From Paenalcaligenes niemegkensis (lineage in GTDB: Bacteria; Pseudomonadota; Gammaproteobacteria; Burkholderiales; Burkholderiaceae_B): a stretch of DNA of 64,000 bases. The stretch covers positions 1,488,001-1,552,000 of the forward strand of contig NZ_JAKGCT010000004.1 of NCBI RefSeq assembly GCF_022230885.1, in the 5' to 3' direction. Below are positions 47,217 to 56,969 of this stretch, in pieces. The translations under genes were made by a program, and so were the position numbers. The notes under the pieces were generated by a model. It ran no database searches. It worked only from the letters and a program-made list of their open reading frames with translations, and had not been told where the DNA came from. The first letter of the stretch is position 1; every line of letters starts with the position of its first letter.

Positions 47217-48335
47217 TCAGCGTTTAGAAGGCGATCCTGGCTTATGTAACAACTGCTCCCATTGCGCCATGATGCGAGTCGCAGAAAAGCGGTCACGCAC
47301 ATCAATTGCCCGTTTAGCGAGGGCACTCCGCTTTGACGGGTGCGCCATCAGGTCAGAAAGATGGGCAGCCAGGGCCTCCGGGTCTTCGGCAGGAGACACC
47401 AGCACACCGTCAATTCCGGTTCTTACGATCTCGCGGGGACCGGTTTCGCAGTCGAATGCCACCACTGGCAAGCCACACGCCATGGCTTCAAGCAAGGTGT
47501 TGGATAAGCCCTCAGTACGAGAACTCAGCACATAAAGATCAGAGGCTTCGTACCAGTCACGAATATTTCCAACACGCCCCACCAGCTCGATTTGCGAACC
47601 CAAGGACAGTTCATCTATTTGCGCTTGCAGAGACGCTCGCTCTGGGCCTTCCCCCACAATGGTTAAATCCCACGCCGGAAAGTATTTCGCGAGCAACGCG
47701 AAGGCCTGAATCAAAATATCAAAACCCTTGACCGGATGAAGGCGTCCCACAGCCAGCAAGCGCAGACGCCCTTCACGAACTGGGGGGCAATCCGCGGCTC
47801 GCCAGCTGTCAGCGGCCACCTGACAGAATTAGGAATAACGGTTGGCCTGGAGCCCGGCACATGGGCACTTAACCAGGTAGCTGTTCCTGATGTCAGGGCG
47901 ACCACAGCATCCGCACGCGGATAGGCCCATCTGCGTAATTTAACCCAAATGGGGGAAGCCTTTGTGCAGGAGGATGCGTGTGCTCAGAAACAATGACTTT
48001 ACAGTTTAGATTCTTTGCTGCCACGACGCTTAATATAGACGCCGTTGTCATCATGCCCAGGATACAGTCTGGCTTTTGCCGTTTAAACACACGACGCAAC
48101 CTATACACACGGCGAAGATTGGCAATAGCGCCACGCCAGCCGCCCCCGAGTCGCCAGCCGTGGCCAATTCAAAGCGGTGTACGCCGGCAGGCGGCTGATA
48201 AGCGTCAGTATCACTGGTTTTTTGAGTCACCAGGGAAACACGATGGCCCAGCTTCAACCAATAAGCCGCCAGATCAACAGCTACTCGTTCTGCACCACCC
48301 CCTGCAAGGGAGTGGATCACAATCATAATATGCAT
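47217..48335 (-). CDS. glycosyltransferase family 4 (frame broken at three homopolymers)
   Basis: One GT4 of about 373 residues spread over four frames. In order: MIVIHSLAGGGAERVAVDLA; MYRLRRVFKRQKPDCILGMM and VIVSEHTHPP; VVALTSGTATWLSAHVPGS and VIPNSV; then LLAVGRLHPVKGFDILIQAF, VGEGPERASLQAQI, SSRTEGLSNTLLEAMACGLP and FDCETGPREIV. Breaks lie at 48143-48147 (C5), 47951-47955 (G5) and 47782-47787 (G6). Adding one base to each gives a single continuous frame (for example IAPPVREGRLRLLAVGRL across the last). Three breaks in one gene would make it a pseudogene if real. Lies between the flippase and the intact GT4. Confidence 0.82.
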
Positions 48336-48337
48336 GG

Positions 48338-49743
48338 TTAGTGTTTATGGTTTTCGGCACCGGAGTTGGCAGAAGCCTCTTCCAGCGCTGGCGGGCTACG
48401 CAGCGCCGCTAAAAAATAACAAATAAATGAGGAGGCATACATCAGGCTAGTGGCAAGCATAATCCCCTGCACACCCATTTTGGGCGCCAGCCATACGTTC
48501 ATCCCTGCTTTTACTGCAAAATTTAATACGGCAATCGTCGCCATCAAGCGATATCGGCGCTGACTCGCCAATAGCTGAACGAGAATCAGAACACCGAAAT
48601 AAAATGGCAGCTGGAATAATCCCCATCGCAAGGCACTGGCCACACGCGCAGTATCTGCTGACCCAAAAGCCCCGCGCTCGTACAGCAAGGAGACGCCCCA
48701 GGGAGCCAGCCATAAGGCCACCAGCGAAATGATCAGGCCTATGCCGATCATCATGAGCGACCAGCGCAAGGCTATTTCACGCGCTCGGTGACGGTCTCCC
48801 CGGCTGTTGACATCGGCAAGCACCGGCAAGGCAGCCCGGCCTACAGAGGCTGCACCAACCCCAAGCATCAAGGATATAAACCGGCTGGCGTAGCCTAAGG
48901 TAGAGTTGGCATTCCCGCCCAGATTCGCAGCCGAGTACTGATCGATTGGTCCCACAAAGCTCATGGCAACCTGCCCAATGAGCATAATACTGGCGGCGGT
49001 CAATAGACCGGGCCATTGCTCTGACTGAAAGCCTGGCTTGGGGATCACCACCGCCTGATCTGCCCGCTGGGCCAAAATGTAGAGCCAGACGCATTGCACC
49101 AGGTATCCTACCAGTGTTCCCCAGAGCAGCGGACCTGCCTGTGCGTCCGGAGCAGCGAGCAGCACCCAGATCAATATAGAAAAGGCAGGCACGCTATCGA
49201 GCAGCGTATTGATATGGCGTTCGTGAGCGCGCAGGCGAGCTGCACTAATACCCGTTAGCAAGGTCAGCAAGGCAGCCGGGGCAAAGGCAGCGATCAACTG
49301 CACACTCATGGACTGAGCCTCGGGACTTAAACCGGCCCCCATGACTCGAACGACCCATGGCCAGCATACCCAAATAAGCACAACCAGAGCCGCGCCCAGC
49401 ATCAGGGTCGCTCCTACGAGCTCATTGAGAAAACGATGTCGTGAAGCAGCATCTTGATAGCGGGTCTGAACCAATACCGGGATCAGCACCACGGACAGCA
49501 CACCTACCAAAGTAACGGGCAGCCAATTAGCCATTACCATCGTAAACTGATAGGCATCCACAACATCGCTAATGCCGTAGCGATAGGCGACGGCCATCTC
49601 TTTAAATGCCCCCGCCGCCTTGCCCAACAGCAAGAAAAAGCCACGCGCATCGCCCCTCTGGCAATGCGTTGGTGATCGGAATGTACCGACCCCAGGCGCT
49701 TAGTCAGACTTTTCAGATTCAAGCCAGAAATCGCAAATACCAA
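48338..49743 (-). CDS. MurJ/MviN-type flippase, Wzx-like (N-terminal frame broken at an A5 run)
   Basis: About 468 residues with 12-14 hydrophobic segments. Seen: [20 protein letters not shown] (the MVF-family N-terminus, after repair), [32 protein letters not shown], and LQGIREN-free but typical [15 protein letters not shown]. Repair adds one T to the coding-strand T5 at 49635-49639, joining 49534-49743 to 48338-49633. In a sugar locus it most likely flips a lipid-linked oligosaccharide across the inner membrane. The peptidoglycan MurJ itself is normally elsewhere. Starts inside the end of the epimerase gene. Confidence 0.8.
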
Positions 49744-50744
49744 GGCATGGCTTCGGCCAGGCCCTGCTGGATAGTATAGTTGGCCTGATAGCCCAGCAAC
49801 GTCTGCGCCTTGGAGACATCGGCCTGAGAGTGACGTACGTCACCTGCCCTAAAGTCGCCATGTACCGGCGCCACATCGTAATTGACACCGCAAACCTTAA
49901 GTTCGGCTTGCAGGTAATCAAAAAGCTGGTTCAAGCTGGTACGCGCATTGACCGCGACGTTATATACCTGGGCAGCAGCCTCACCCTGAGCCAATGCGGC
50001 CAAAATATTAGCCTGGATTACGTTGTCGATATAACAAAAGTCGCGGCTGGTTTCGCCATCGCCGTTAATGGTGACCGGCTCTCCCGCAACCATCGTTGAA
50101 ATCCACTTGGGAATTACGGCGGCATAAGCACCATTTGGATCCTGACGTCGCCCAAACACATTAAAGTAGCGCAAACCTACACTATTGAAATCGTATGCCC
50201 GCTTAAAGACATCGGCATATAGCTCGTTGACGTATTTAGTGACTGCATAAGGCGACAAAGGCTTACCAATCAGGTCTTCGACCTTAGGCAGTCCCGGATG
50301 GTCGCCATAAGTAGAACTTGAGGCCGCATACACGTACCCGCTGACTTTCGCATCGCGGGCAGCGACCATCATATTCAAGGCGCCGCTGATGTTCACGTCG
50401 TTAGTGGTCAAGGGGTCGTTCAATGAACGGGGCACCGAACCCAGTGCCGCCTGATGCAGGACGTAATTTACATCAGTGCAAGCTTGCTGGCAGATGGCGA
50501 GATCCCGAATATCACCTTCGATAAAGCGAAAATTTGCCCAGTTCTCTGGGCCAACCAGCCTGGATACCTCGTCAAGATTATGCTGATGACCCGTTGCAAA
50601 GTTGTCCAGGCCCACAACCCTCTGGCCGTTGCTCAGCAACGCCTCAAGTAAATTAGAGCCAATGAAGCCTGCGCAACCCGTAATCAACCACGTCTTTGGG
50701 TCGCTACGAAGCTGCGTCAGGGCCTGGTTAAATGCGTTACTCAT
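49719..50744 (-). CDS. wbpP: UDP-N-acetylglucosamine 4-epimerase, WbpP-like
   Basis: A 341-residue extended SDR. Seen: [20 protein letters not shown] (NAD motif with the WbpP-type TGCAGFIGS), [32 protein letters not shown] with the catalytic Ser, [12 protein letters not shown] with Tyr-x-x-x-Lys, and [20 protein letters not shown]. Interconverts UDP-GlcNAc and UDP-GalNAc (and the uronic acids). It pairs with the dehydrogenase next door to give UDP-GalNAcA. Full length, no frame break. Confidence 0.9.
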   Translation of the reverse strand: MSNAFNQALTQLRSDPKTWLITGCAGFIGSNLLEALLSNGQRVVGLDNFATGHQHNLDEVSRLVGPENWANFRFIEGDIRDLAICQQACTDVNYVLHQAALGSVPRSLNDPLTTNDVNISGALNMMVAARDAKVSGYVYAASSSTYGDHPGLPKVEDLIGKPLSPYAVTKYVNELYADVFKRAYDFNSVGLRYFNVFGRRQDPNGAYAAVIPKWISTMVAGEPVTINGDGETSRDFCYIDNVIQANILAALAQGEAAAQVYNVAVNARTSLNQLFDYLQAELKVCGVNYDVAPVHGDFRAGDVRHSQADVSKAQTLLGYQANYTIQQGLAEAMPWYLRFLA

Positions 50745-50758
50745 GGTTAGCCTTTGCT

Positions 50759-52031
50759 TTATAGCCGTAGATCAGACTCGTCACGTGAAAATACATATTT
50801 CAAGTCATAGAGCACGTGCTGCGCTTTTCCAAGCTTACGGATATCTTCGGCCCCCATATCGGCGAACTGCTGGTGGGCAACCGCCAGCACCATAGCGTCA
50901 TAGGTGTTTTCCTTGAGCTCTGTAATGACCTCGACGCCGTATTCGCGCTTGGCCTCGTCTGCATCAACCCAGGGATCGTAGACATCAACGTTTACGTCGT
51001 ACTCTGCAAGCTCGCTGATAATATCCACGATGCGGGTATTACGCAGGTCGGGACAGTTTTCTTTAAAGGTCAGGCCCATTACCAGCACTTTGGCGCCCTG
51101 AACCTGAATGCGGCTTTTAGTCATGGACTTGACGAGCTGAGAGGCAACATACCCCCCATCGAGTCGTTTAAGCGACGGCCGGCAAGAATGATTTCAGGAT
51201 GATAGCCAATAGACTGCGCCTTATGCGTAAGGTAATAAGGATCGACCCCAATGCAGTGTCCCCCGACCAGACCCGGACGGAAAGGCAGGAAATTCCACTT
51301 GGTACCGGCTGCTTCGAGCACATCTAAAGTATCAATACCCAGTTTATTGAAAATAAGGGTCAGCTCGTTAATCAGGGCAATATTCACGTCGCGCTGAGTG
51401 TTTTCAATAACTTTGGCCGCTTCCGCGACACGAATAGAAGCGGCTTTATGCGTGCCAGCCGTAATGATTTCGTTGTAGAGATCAGTCACCAAGTCGGCGA
51501 TCTCAGGAGTCGAACCAGACGTCACTTTACGGATATTGGGCAAGCGATGCGTCTTATCGCCAGGATTAATGCGCTCTGGGCTATATCCGGCAAAGAAGTC
51601 TTCGTTATAGCGCAGGCCGGAAACCTGCTCGAGCACAGGAACACAGTCTTCCTCGGTAGCGCCCGGATACACCGTGGATTCGTAAATAACCACATCGCCG
51701 CGCTTGAGCACTTTGGCGATGGTCTCGCTGGCACGGATCAGAGGAGTCAGATCAGGCTGCTTATATTCGTCAATAGGCGTGGGCACCGTCACAATAAACA
51801 CGTTTGCCTCCGCCAGTGCTGCCGAATCGTGGGTATAACGAAGGTGCACAGCCTGCTTGAGCTCTTCAGGCTCGACCTCAAGAGTGTGGTCCTCGCCCTG
51901 ATTAAGTTCACTGATACGGCGACTGTTAATATCGAAACCGATTACAGAGCGTTTTTTCCAAACTCGACTGCCAAAGGCAGGCCTACATAACCTAACCCAA
52001 TAACCGCGAGTTTAATATCTTTAACTTGCAA
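50759..52031 (-). CDS. wbpO: UDP-N-acetyl-hexosamine 6-dehydrogenase, WbpO/TviB-like (frame broken twice)
   Basis: About 424 residues once repaired. Seen: [70 protein letters not shown], the catalytic Cys in [15 protein letters not shown], and [17 protein letters not shown]. Breaks: 51952-51957 (A6 on the coding strand) and 51152-51157 (G6); one base added to each restores [10 protein letters not shown] and [13 protein letters not shown]. The TTG at 52031 follows GGGAGACTTACG; an in-frame ATG at 52049 is the alternative. Distinct from the UDP-glucose dehydrogenase at 3474-4955. Confidence 0.88.
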
Positions 52032-52073
52032 CGTAAGTCTCCCTTGCATCGACGAGGATGAGAAATAAAAAAA

Positions 52074-53196
52074 TTACCGTTTGCGGCGAGCGCGCCGTAC
52101 CGACGGCAATAACAGCCAAGCAGGGCGACGCCAGCGAACCAAGCGTGTGTATAACCACACGTAGCACAGGCCGAAGACCACCAGGCTTGCACACAGAACC
52201 CAAGCATTGTCCCACCAAATGGTGGCTGGAATAAGCCCCACTAACGCGAGACCCCATAAATAAGGCGAGGCCATTGCATTTGACATAGGCGGCACATAAC
52301 GTTTGCCCGATGCTACGACGCTGACCCGCACCATTCTTCTGAAAATCAGCTGATGCAAATGCAAGGCGTCGGGTTGATCAACGGGGACCCCACGCTTGAA
52401 TTTACGCCGCCAGATCGAAAACATCGTTTCGAAAACCGGATAAAACAGTACCGCCAAAGCATAAAAAGGCGATACGCTGGGATTACGCACAACCAGTTGT
52501 ACGGCCAGTTCTGCCAGCATAAAGCCCAGAAAATAGGCTCCCCCATCGCCAAGGAACACCCTGCCAAAAGGGAAATTCCATGCAAGAAAGCCCAACGTGG
52601 CGGAGGCCAAGGCTGCTGCGATAAGAAAAATAGGATAATCCTGAACCTGCCACGCCACCAAGGCCAGTGAAATCGCCATTAACGTGGCTATCATTCCCGC
52701 AAGACCATTGATGCCATCAATGATATTCAGGGCGTGAGTACAGCCACCAACAGCAATCATGGTAAATAATAGCGAGATAGGCCAATAAGCGAGAATCCAG
52801 TCGGCCCATTCAACCCCCACCCTCGACACCCCGCCCAGTAGCCACCAGGCGATGGCAGCCGATGCAAAGGCAGCAAGAAGGCGCTTCATTGAACCCACAT
52901 CTTTAGTAATATCTTCAACCAGGCCAGCAACAAAAACCGGAAGCGCCGCCACGAAGAGCACCGGCCACAGCCAGGTTAAGGTCATATTGCTGGGCCCTAA
53001 AACCAGCAGCCCTGCCAAGGTACCGGCCAGAATTGCCAGCCCCCACCCTCGGCGTAGGCCGTAAATGAGTGGCCTGGGGTTTGGACATGTCGCTGTCGCC
53101 AGTAAGCTTGCCATGCCAGCGTTCGGACACAACAATTAAGCCGCCTACAAAAAAGGCGACTGCACAGATGGAAAGTAGCGTGAGAGGGTCCCACAT
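52074..53196 (-). CDS. polyprenyl-phosphate sugar-1-phosphate transferase, WecA/WbpL-like (frame broken at a C5 run)
   Basis: About 374 residues with 10-11 membrane segments. It starts glycan synthesis by moving a HexNAc-1-phosphate to undecaprenyl phosphate. Seen: GDSDMSKPQATHLRPTPRVG (cytoplasmic loop, frame 52915-53211), VFVAGLVEDITKDVG (DD/ED motif), LNIIDGINGLAGM, FPFGRVFLGDGGAYFLGF (catalytic Asp) and DALHLHQLIFRR. The join is at CCCCC (53040-53044). The family motif PRVGG would need seven G on the coding strand, so two bases appear missing, or one is extra. ATG 53196 or GTG 53211 may start it. First gene of the operon. Confidence 0.85.
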
Positions 53197-53387
53197 TTGA
53201 GGCGATTGCACTAAATACTCTTTAACGGTGAAGCAGTAGTTATTATCGGACTAACATGTAACAAGCTGGACTATAACCCCGATACACATGCAACAAAAAG
53301 CCACTGTCTTCACAGAAGGCCGTATCGTTATTGCAAACAGGAATGCTTCAAGTATAGAGAAGGCCGGCCACGTTAATGCAACTATGT

Positions 53388-54350
53388 TTATCTAGACAGC
53401 GTATCGGCCTCAGGCTGAACGGGTGTTAATGCCGCGCCACACTCGCTGAGCAGCCGTCGCAGCCATCTGTGACTGGGCGAATGGCGGTTTCGCTCGTGCC
53501 ATAACTGATAGAAACGCATAGGCGGAAACTCAACGGGTGCCTCAAGAATAGCTAAAGGCAAAAGCTTGGCGTAATACTCGGCAAAATGGCGGGCAGTGGT
53601 AAAAATCAAATCTGTGTTCTGTAACAAATACGGTGCCAACGCAAATGACTGCACCGAAACGGTCTCTTCCCGGCGTATGCGCAACCCGGCCAAAGCCATA
53701 TCAATCACACCCCGTTGATTCAACGAATAAGGCATGGGCACCACATGACGGGCTTTGACATAGTCGTCGACATTAATTTCCCCCTTGCGCACTAAAGGAT
53801 GATTAGCCGAGACCAGACACACAATTTGATCTTCGAGCAAAATCGACAAGTGCATACGATCAGGCGGTTCAGGCCAATTTCCAATGACAAGATCCAGTTC
53901 ACCCTCGGCGAGTGACCGCTCGAAATCAAAACTTGCATCCAGAGAATGCAAATTCAGGGTTGCCTCCGGCGCTTCACGCCGTAATCGCTCGACCATGCTA
54001 CCCACGAATACAGGAGCCAGATAGTCAGGTGAACCAATATTAAATTCACTACGACTGACCAAAGGGTCGAAATTTTCCTGGGTATTGACCATGCAATCAA
54101 TCTCAGCCAACGCCCCCTTGGCATGCGCCAATAGTGCAATAGCCCGTTCGGTAGGCACCATTCCGCCTTTCTCACGGACCAGTAATGGGTCACCGATAAT
54201 ATCGCGCAGCCGCCGCAAGGCAGCACTGATCGCCGGCTGCGATTGATTCATTTTAAAAGCCGTGCGCGACACGCTGCGTTCGCTCACTAACAAGCAGAAC
54301 ACCCTCAACAAATAAGTATCTAGCGGATTATCTCCACGTCTTGCCGCCAT
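53388..54350 (-). CDS. LysR-type transcriptional regulator
   Basis: A 320-residue LTTR. Seen: an N-terminal winged helix with LLRVFCLLVSERSVSRTAFK and MNQSQPAISAALRRLRDIIG, then DPLLVREKGGMVPTERA, and a periplasmic-binding-like effector domain from about residue 95. It diverges from the uraD gene across a 281-bp region holding a tandem 9-bp repeat, so it probably controls the purine/ureide operon. The effector is unknown; a purine breakdown product is a reasonable guess. Confidence 0.9.
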   Translation of the reverse strand: MAARRGDNPLDTYLLRVFCLLVSERSVSRTAFKMNQSQPAISAALRRLRDIIGDPLLVREKGGMVPTERAIALLAHAKGALAEIDCMVNTQENFDPLVSRSEFNIGSPDYLAPVFVGSMVERLRREAPEATLNLHSLDASFDFERSLAEGELDLVIGNWPEPPDRMHLSILLEDQIVCLVSANHPLVRKGEINVDDYVKARHVVPMPYSLNQRGVIDMALAGLRIRREETVSVQSFALAPYLLQNTDLIFTTARHFAEYYAKLLPLAILEAPVEFPPMRFYQLWHERNRHSPSHRWLRRLLSECGAALTPVQPEADTLSR

Positions 54351-54400
54351 CCGTCGTCCTCCAAAAAGCCATAGATGCTGCTGAGTTATTAAAAATCCGG

Positions 54401-54418
54401 GTAATACGCGTAATACGC
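54401..54418. repeat. tandem 9-bp repeat in the lysR-uraD divergent region
   Basis: GTAATACGC occurs twice back to back, 50 bp before the LysR start. Short direct repeats and T-N11-A motifs in divergent regions are commonly LTTR-binding sites. Possible operator; inference only. Confidence 0.45.
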
Positions 54419-54631
54419 TATGGCATATATCAGTTATAAGGCTAATTCTATTTTATTTATGATCAGAATACTTAAACTGGCTACCTATCAAGCGATAACA
54501 GCTAAGAATCTGCATGAGCCACACCGCCCTAATTACGGCGGGCCGGCGTTGTCTTTCGTCTAAAGCGTAGAGAAATGCAGCGCAGTCATCGATTAAAAAA
54601 CCTTCACAAATCAAACCGGAATACGATCATC

Positions 54632-55162
54632 ATGACACAATCACTGAACCCGGAGACCGCAATTGCCGCATTGTCCCAGCAGTCTCAAGAACAGTTCGTT
54701 GCCAGCATGGACGGCATTTTCGAACACTCACCATGGGTTGCAGAGCGCGCATGGGCAAACCGTCCCTTTGATTCTGTTGAGACCTTACACACTGCCATGG
54801 TGGCAGCGGTTGAACAAGCCAGTCACCAAGAGCAGCTTGACCTGATCTGTGCTCACCCTGAACTTGCGGGTAAAGAAGCTGCTGCCGGTACCTTAACAAA
54901 AGAATCCACCGGCGAGCAAAAAGGTGCAGGTCTGGACCAATGTACCGCCGACGAGCTAATACGCCTGCGCAGTCTTAATGCCAGCTATCTTAAAAAATTC
55001 GGCTTTCCCTTTGTGATTGCGGTGAAAGGCTTGACTCGCCACCAAATCATGGACACCGTTGACGCACGATTAAAGAACGACGCAGAAGTTGAATTTCATA
55101 CCTGCCTGCATGAAATCGGCAAAATTGCCCGTTTTCGTCTTGATGCACAATTCGGCGCCTGA
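54632..55162 (+). CDS. uraD: 2-oxo-4-hydroxy-4-carboxy-5-ureidoimidazoline (OHCU) decarboxylase
   Basis: Third enzyme of urate breakdown, converting OHCU to S-allantoin. About 176 residues. Seen: FVASMDGIFEHSPWVAERAW, LICAHPELAGKEAAAG with the catalytic His, TKESTGEQKGAGLDQC with the ESTGEQ substrate motif, YLKKFGFPFVIAVKG, and ND-AEVEFHTCLHEIGKI. I chose the ATG at 54632; the frame opens upstream at 54575 but adds a basic, unrelated leader. No urate oxidase or HIU hydrolase is adjacent. Diverges from the LysR gene. Confidence 0.93.
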   Translation: MTQSLNPETAIAALSQQSQEQFVASMDGIFEHSPWVAERAWANRPFDSVETLHTAMVAAVEQASHQEQLDLICAHPELAGKEAAAGTLTKESTGEQKGAGLDQCTADELIRLRSLNASYLKKFGFPFVIAVKGLTRHQIMDTVDARLKNDAEVEFHTCLHEIGKIARFRLDAQFGA

Positions 55163-55427
55163 ACCATCCGACATTTCGATACTTCCGGCACTCTCTCCAG
55201 CGGTGGCTCAGGCAAGCCTGCCGCTACTGCTCTCTCGCGGGGCGGCTCCATCGTCATACACCCGTAAACCGGCCGTCTCTTGCGAGCTGGCCTCTGGATT
55301 ACCACGCGTCGGGACAGACTCCTGCTAGAGGTTGTTATCCGCACCAGCGCATGCCAGACAAAAAACCGTTTGCCAGAATAGGCCGGAAATTCATAATTCA
55401 ATTTTCCTCAGAAAGAAGGGAGACAAT

Positions 55428-56779
55428 ATGCAAGCAAGGTCTGCGTCCACGCAGCTGCATCCAGTAGATGCCCGACCCCCGATGGGCCAGCTTTTCACCC
55501 TAGGCTTACAGCACGTGCTCGTTATGTACGCTGGTGCTGTTGCCGTGCCACTGATTATCGGCGGCGCCTTAAGCCTTGACAAAGCCACGGTTGCTTTTTT
55601 GATCAGTGCTGACCTGTTTTGCTGCGGCGTTGTCACACTCATTCAGTGTCTCGGCTTTGGCCGTTTTGGAATACGGCTTCCGGTCGTCATGGCGGTTACC
55701 TTCACAGCTGTGGGCCCAATGGTCAGCATAGGGATGAACCCCGAACTGGGGCTGCAAGGCATCTTTGGCGCCACTATCGCCGCCGGGGCCATATCATTGC
55801 TGCTCGTCCCCCTGATCGGAAAAATCATGCGGTTTTTCCCGCCTATCGTTACCGGCATCGTCATTACTTCTATTGGTCTCTCTATTATCGGCGTGGGCAT
55901 TAACTGGGCCGCTGGAGGTGTAGGCAATCCGAACTATGGCTCACCCAAGTACCTGCTGACCTCGTTGATCGTGCTGATCTTCATTCTGTTGATCACTCGC
56001 TACATTAAAGGCTTTATTGCCAACATTGCCGTGCTTCTGGGCATGGGCTTTGGCTTTATCATTGCCATATTCATGGGGGAAGTCAGTCTGAGCGGCATGA
56101 ACGAGGCGGCCTGGTTTGCGTTAATCCTGCCCTTCCACTTTGGCCCCCAAAGTTCGAGCTTTGGTCCATTCTGACCCTTACAATCGTGATGCTCATCACC
56201 TTTATTGAATCCATGGGCATGTTCCTGGCTCTGGGTGAAATTGTTGGTCGTCCTGTGGGCAGGAAAACGCTTGAAAAAGGCCTGAATGTTGATGCGCTTG
56301 GCACCGTCATTGGTGGTTTATTCAATACCTTTCCACACACCTCTTTTTCGCAGAATGTAGGGCTGGTCGGCGTAACAGGTGTACGTAGCCGCTGGGTCGG
56401 TGTCATGGCGGGCGTGATCCTGCTTGTCCTGGGCTTGGTGCCAAAAATGTCGCTGCTGGTCGCCTCGATTCCGACTTTTGTGCTTGGTGGCGCTGGTATT
56501 GTAATGTTCGGGATGGTACTGGCCACTGGGATTAAAATCTTGTCTCAGGTGGATTACGAGCGTCAGCGCCATAACACCTTTATTGTGGCGATTAGTTTAG
56601 GCATGGCCTTGATTCCTACCGTGGCCCCGGACTTTTTCAGTCAATTGCCTTCTGCCTTTGAGCCTATCTTGCACAGTGGCATTTTGCTGGCTTCTGTGTC
56701 GGCGGTGATATTGAACGTTTACTTTAATGGCGTCGGTGAAGTCACCATTGAAGCTCCCGCACAGAAGGACGCTGAATAA
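55428..56779 (+). CDS. NCS2 xanthine/urate permease (frame broken at a C5 run)
   Basis: About 450 residues, 14 membrane segments. Seen: FTLGLQHVLVMYAGAVAVPL, VMAVTFTAVGPMVSIG, FPPIVTGIVITSIGLSIIGVG, IESMGMFLALGEIVGRP (TM8 region), FPHTSFSQNVGLVGVTGVRS (the NCS2 QNxGxxxxTxxxSR motif) and FVLGGAGIVMFGMVLATGIK. Frame lost at CCCCC (56144-56148); one more C gives FGPPKFELWSILTLTIVM. AGAAGGGAG precedes the ATG at 55428. QNVG with this spacing is the nucleobase-ascorbate type that carries xanthine or urate, fitting the cluster. Confidence 0.92.
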
Positions 56780-56829
56780 GCGGCATATGATTTCTCCTAT
56801 GGTCAAAAAGTTTGGCCATTGCAATACTA

Positions 56830-56865
56830 GAGAAAGGGTGTTCGCTACGTAGCTACCCCTTTCTC
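56830..56865. other. hairpin between permease and 8-oxoguanine deaminase genes
   Basis: Arms GAGAAAGGG (56830-56838) and CCCTTTCTC (56857-56865) pair perfectly, and the loop contains the palindrome GCTACGTAGC. No T-run follows on either strand, so it is not a standard terminator. It may stabilise or attenuate the mRNA between the two genes. Confidence 0.5.
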
Positions 56866-56969
56866 AAACGCCGGTACGCGTATCAGTCCATTGGTTTTTT
56901 ACACTCTACAGCCGATGACTGATACCCCAACTTGCTCAGGCATCGGCTTGTTCTGCACGAGGACTCGCC

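Noticed and set aside
47217..48335. Three separate small glycosyltransferase genes
   Set aside because: The pieces follow one another in the order of a single GT4, with each boundary at a homopolymer run.
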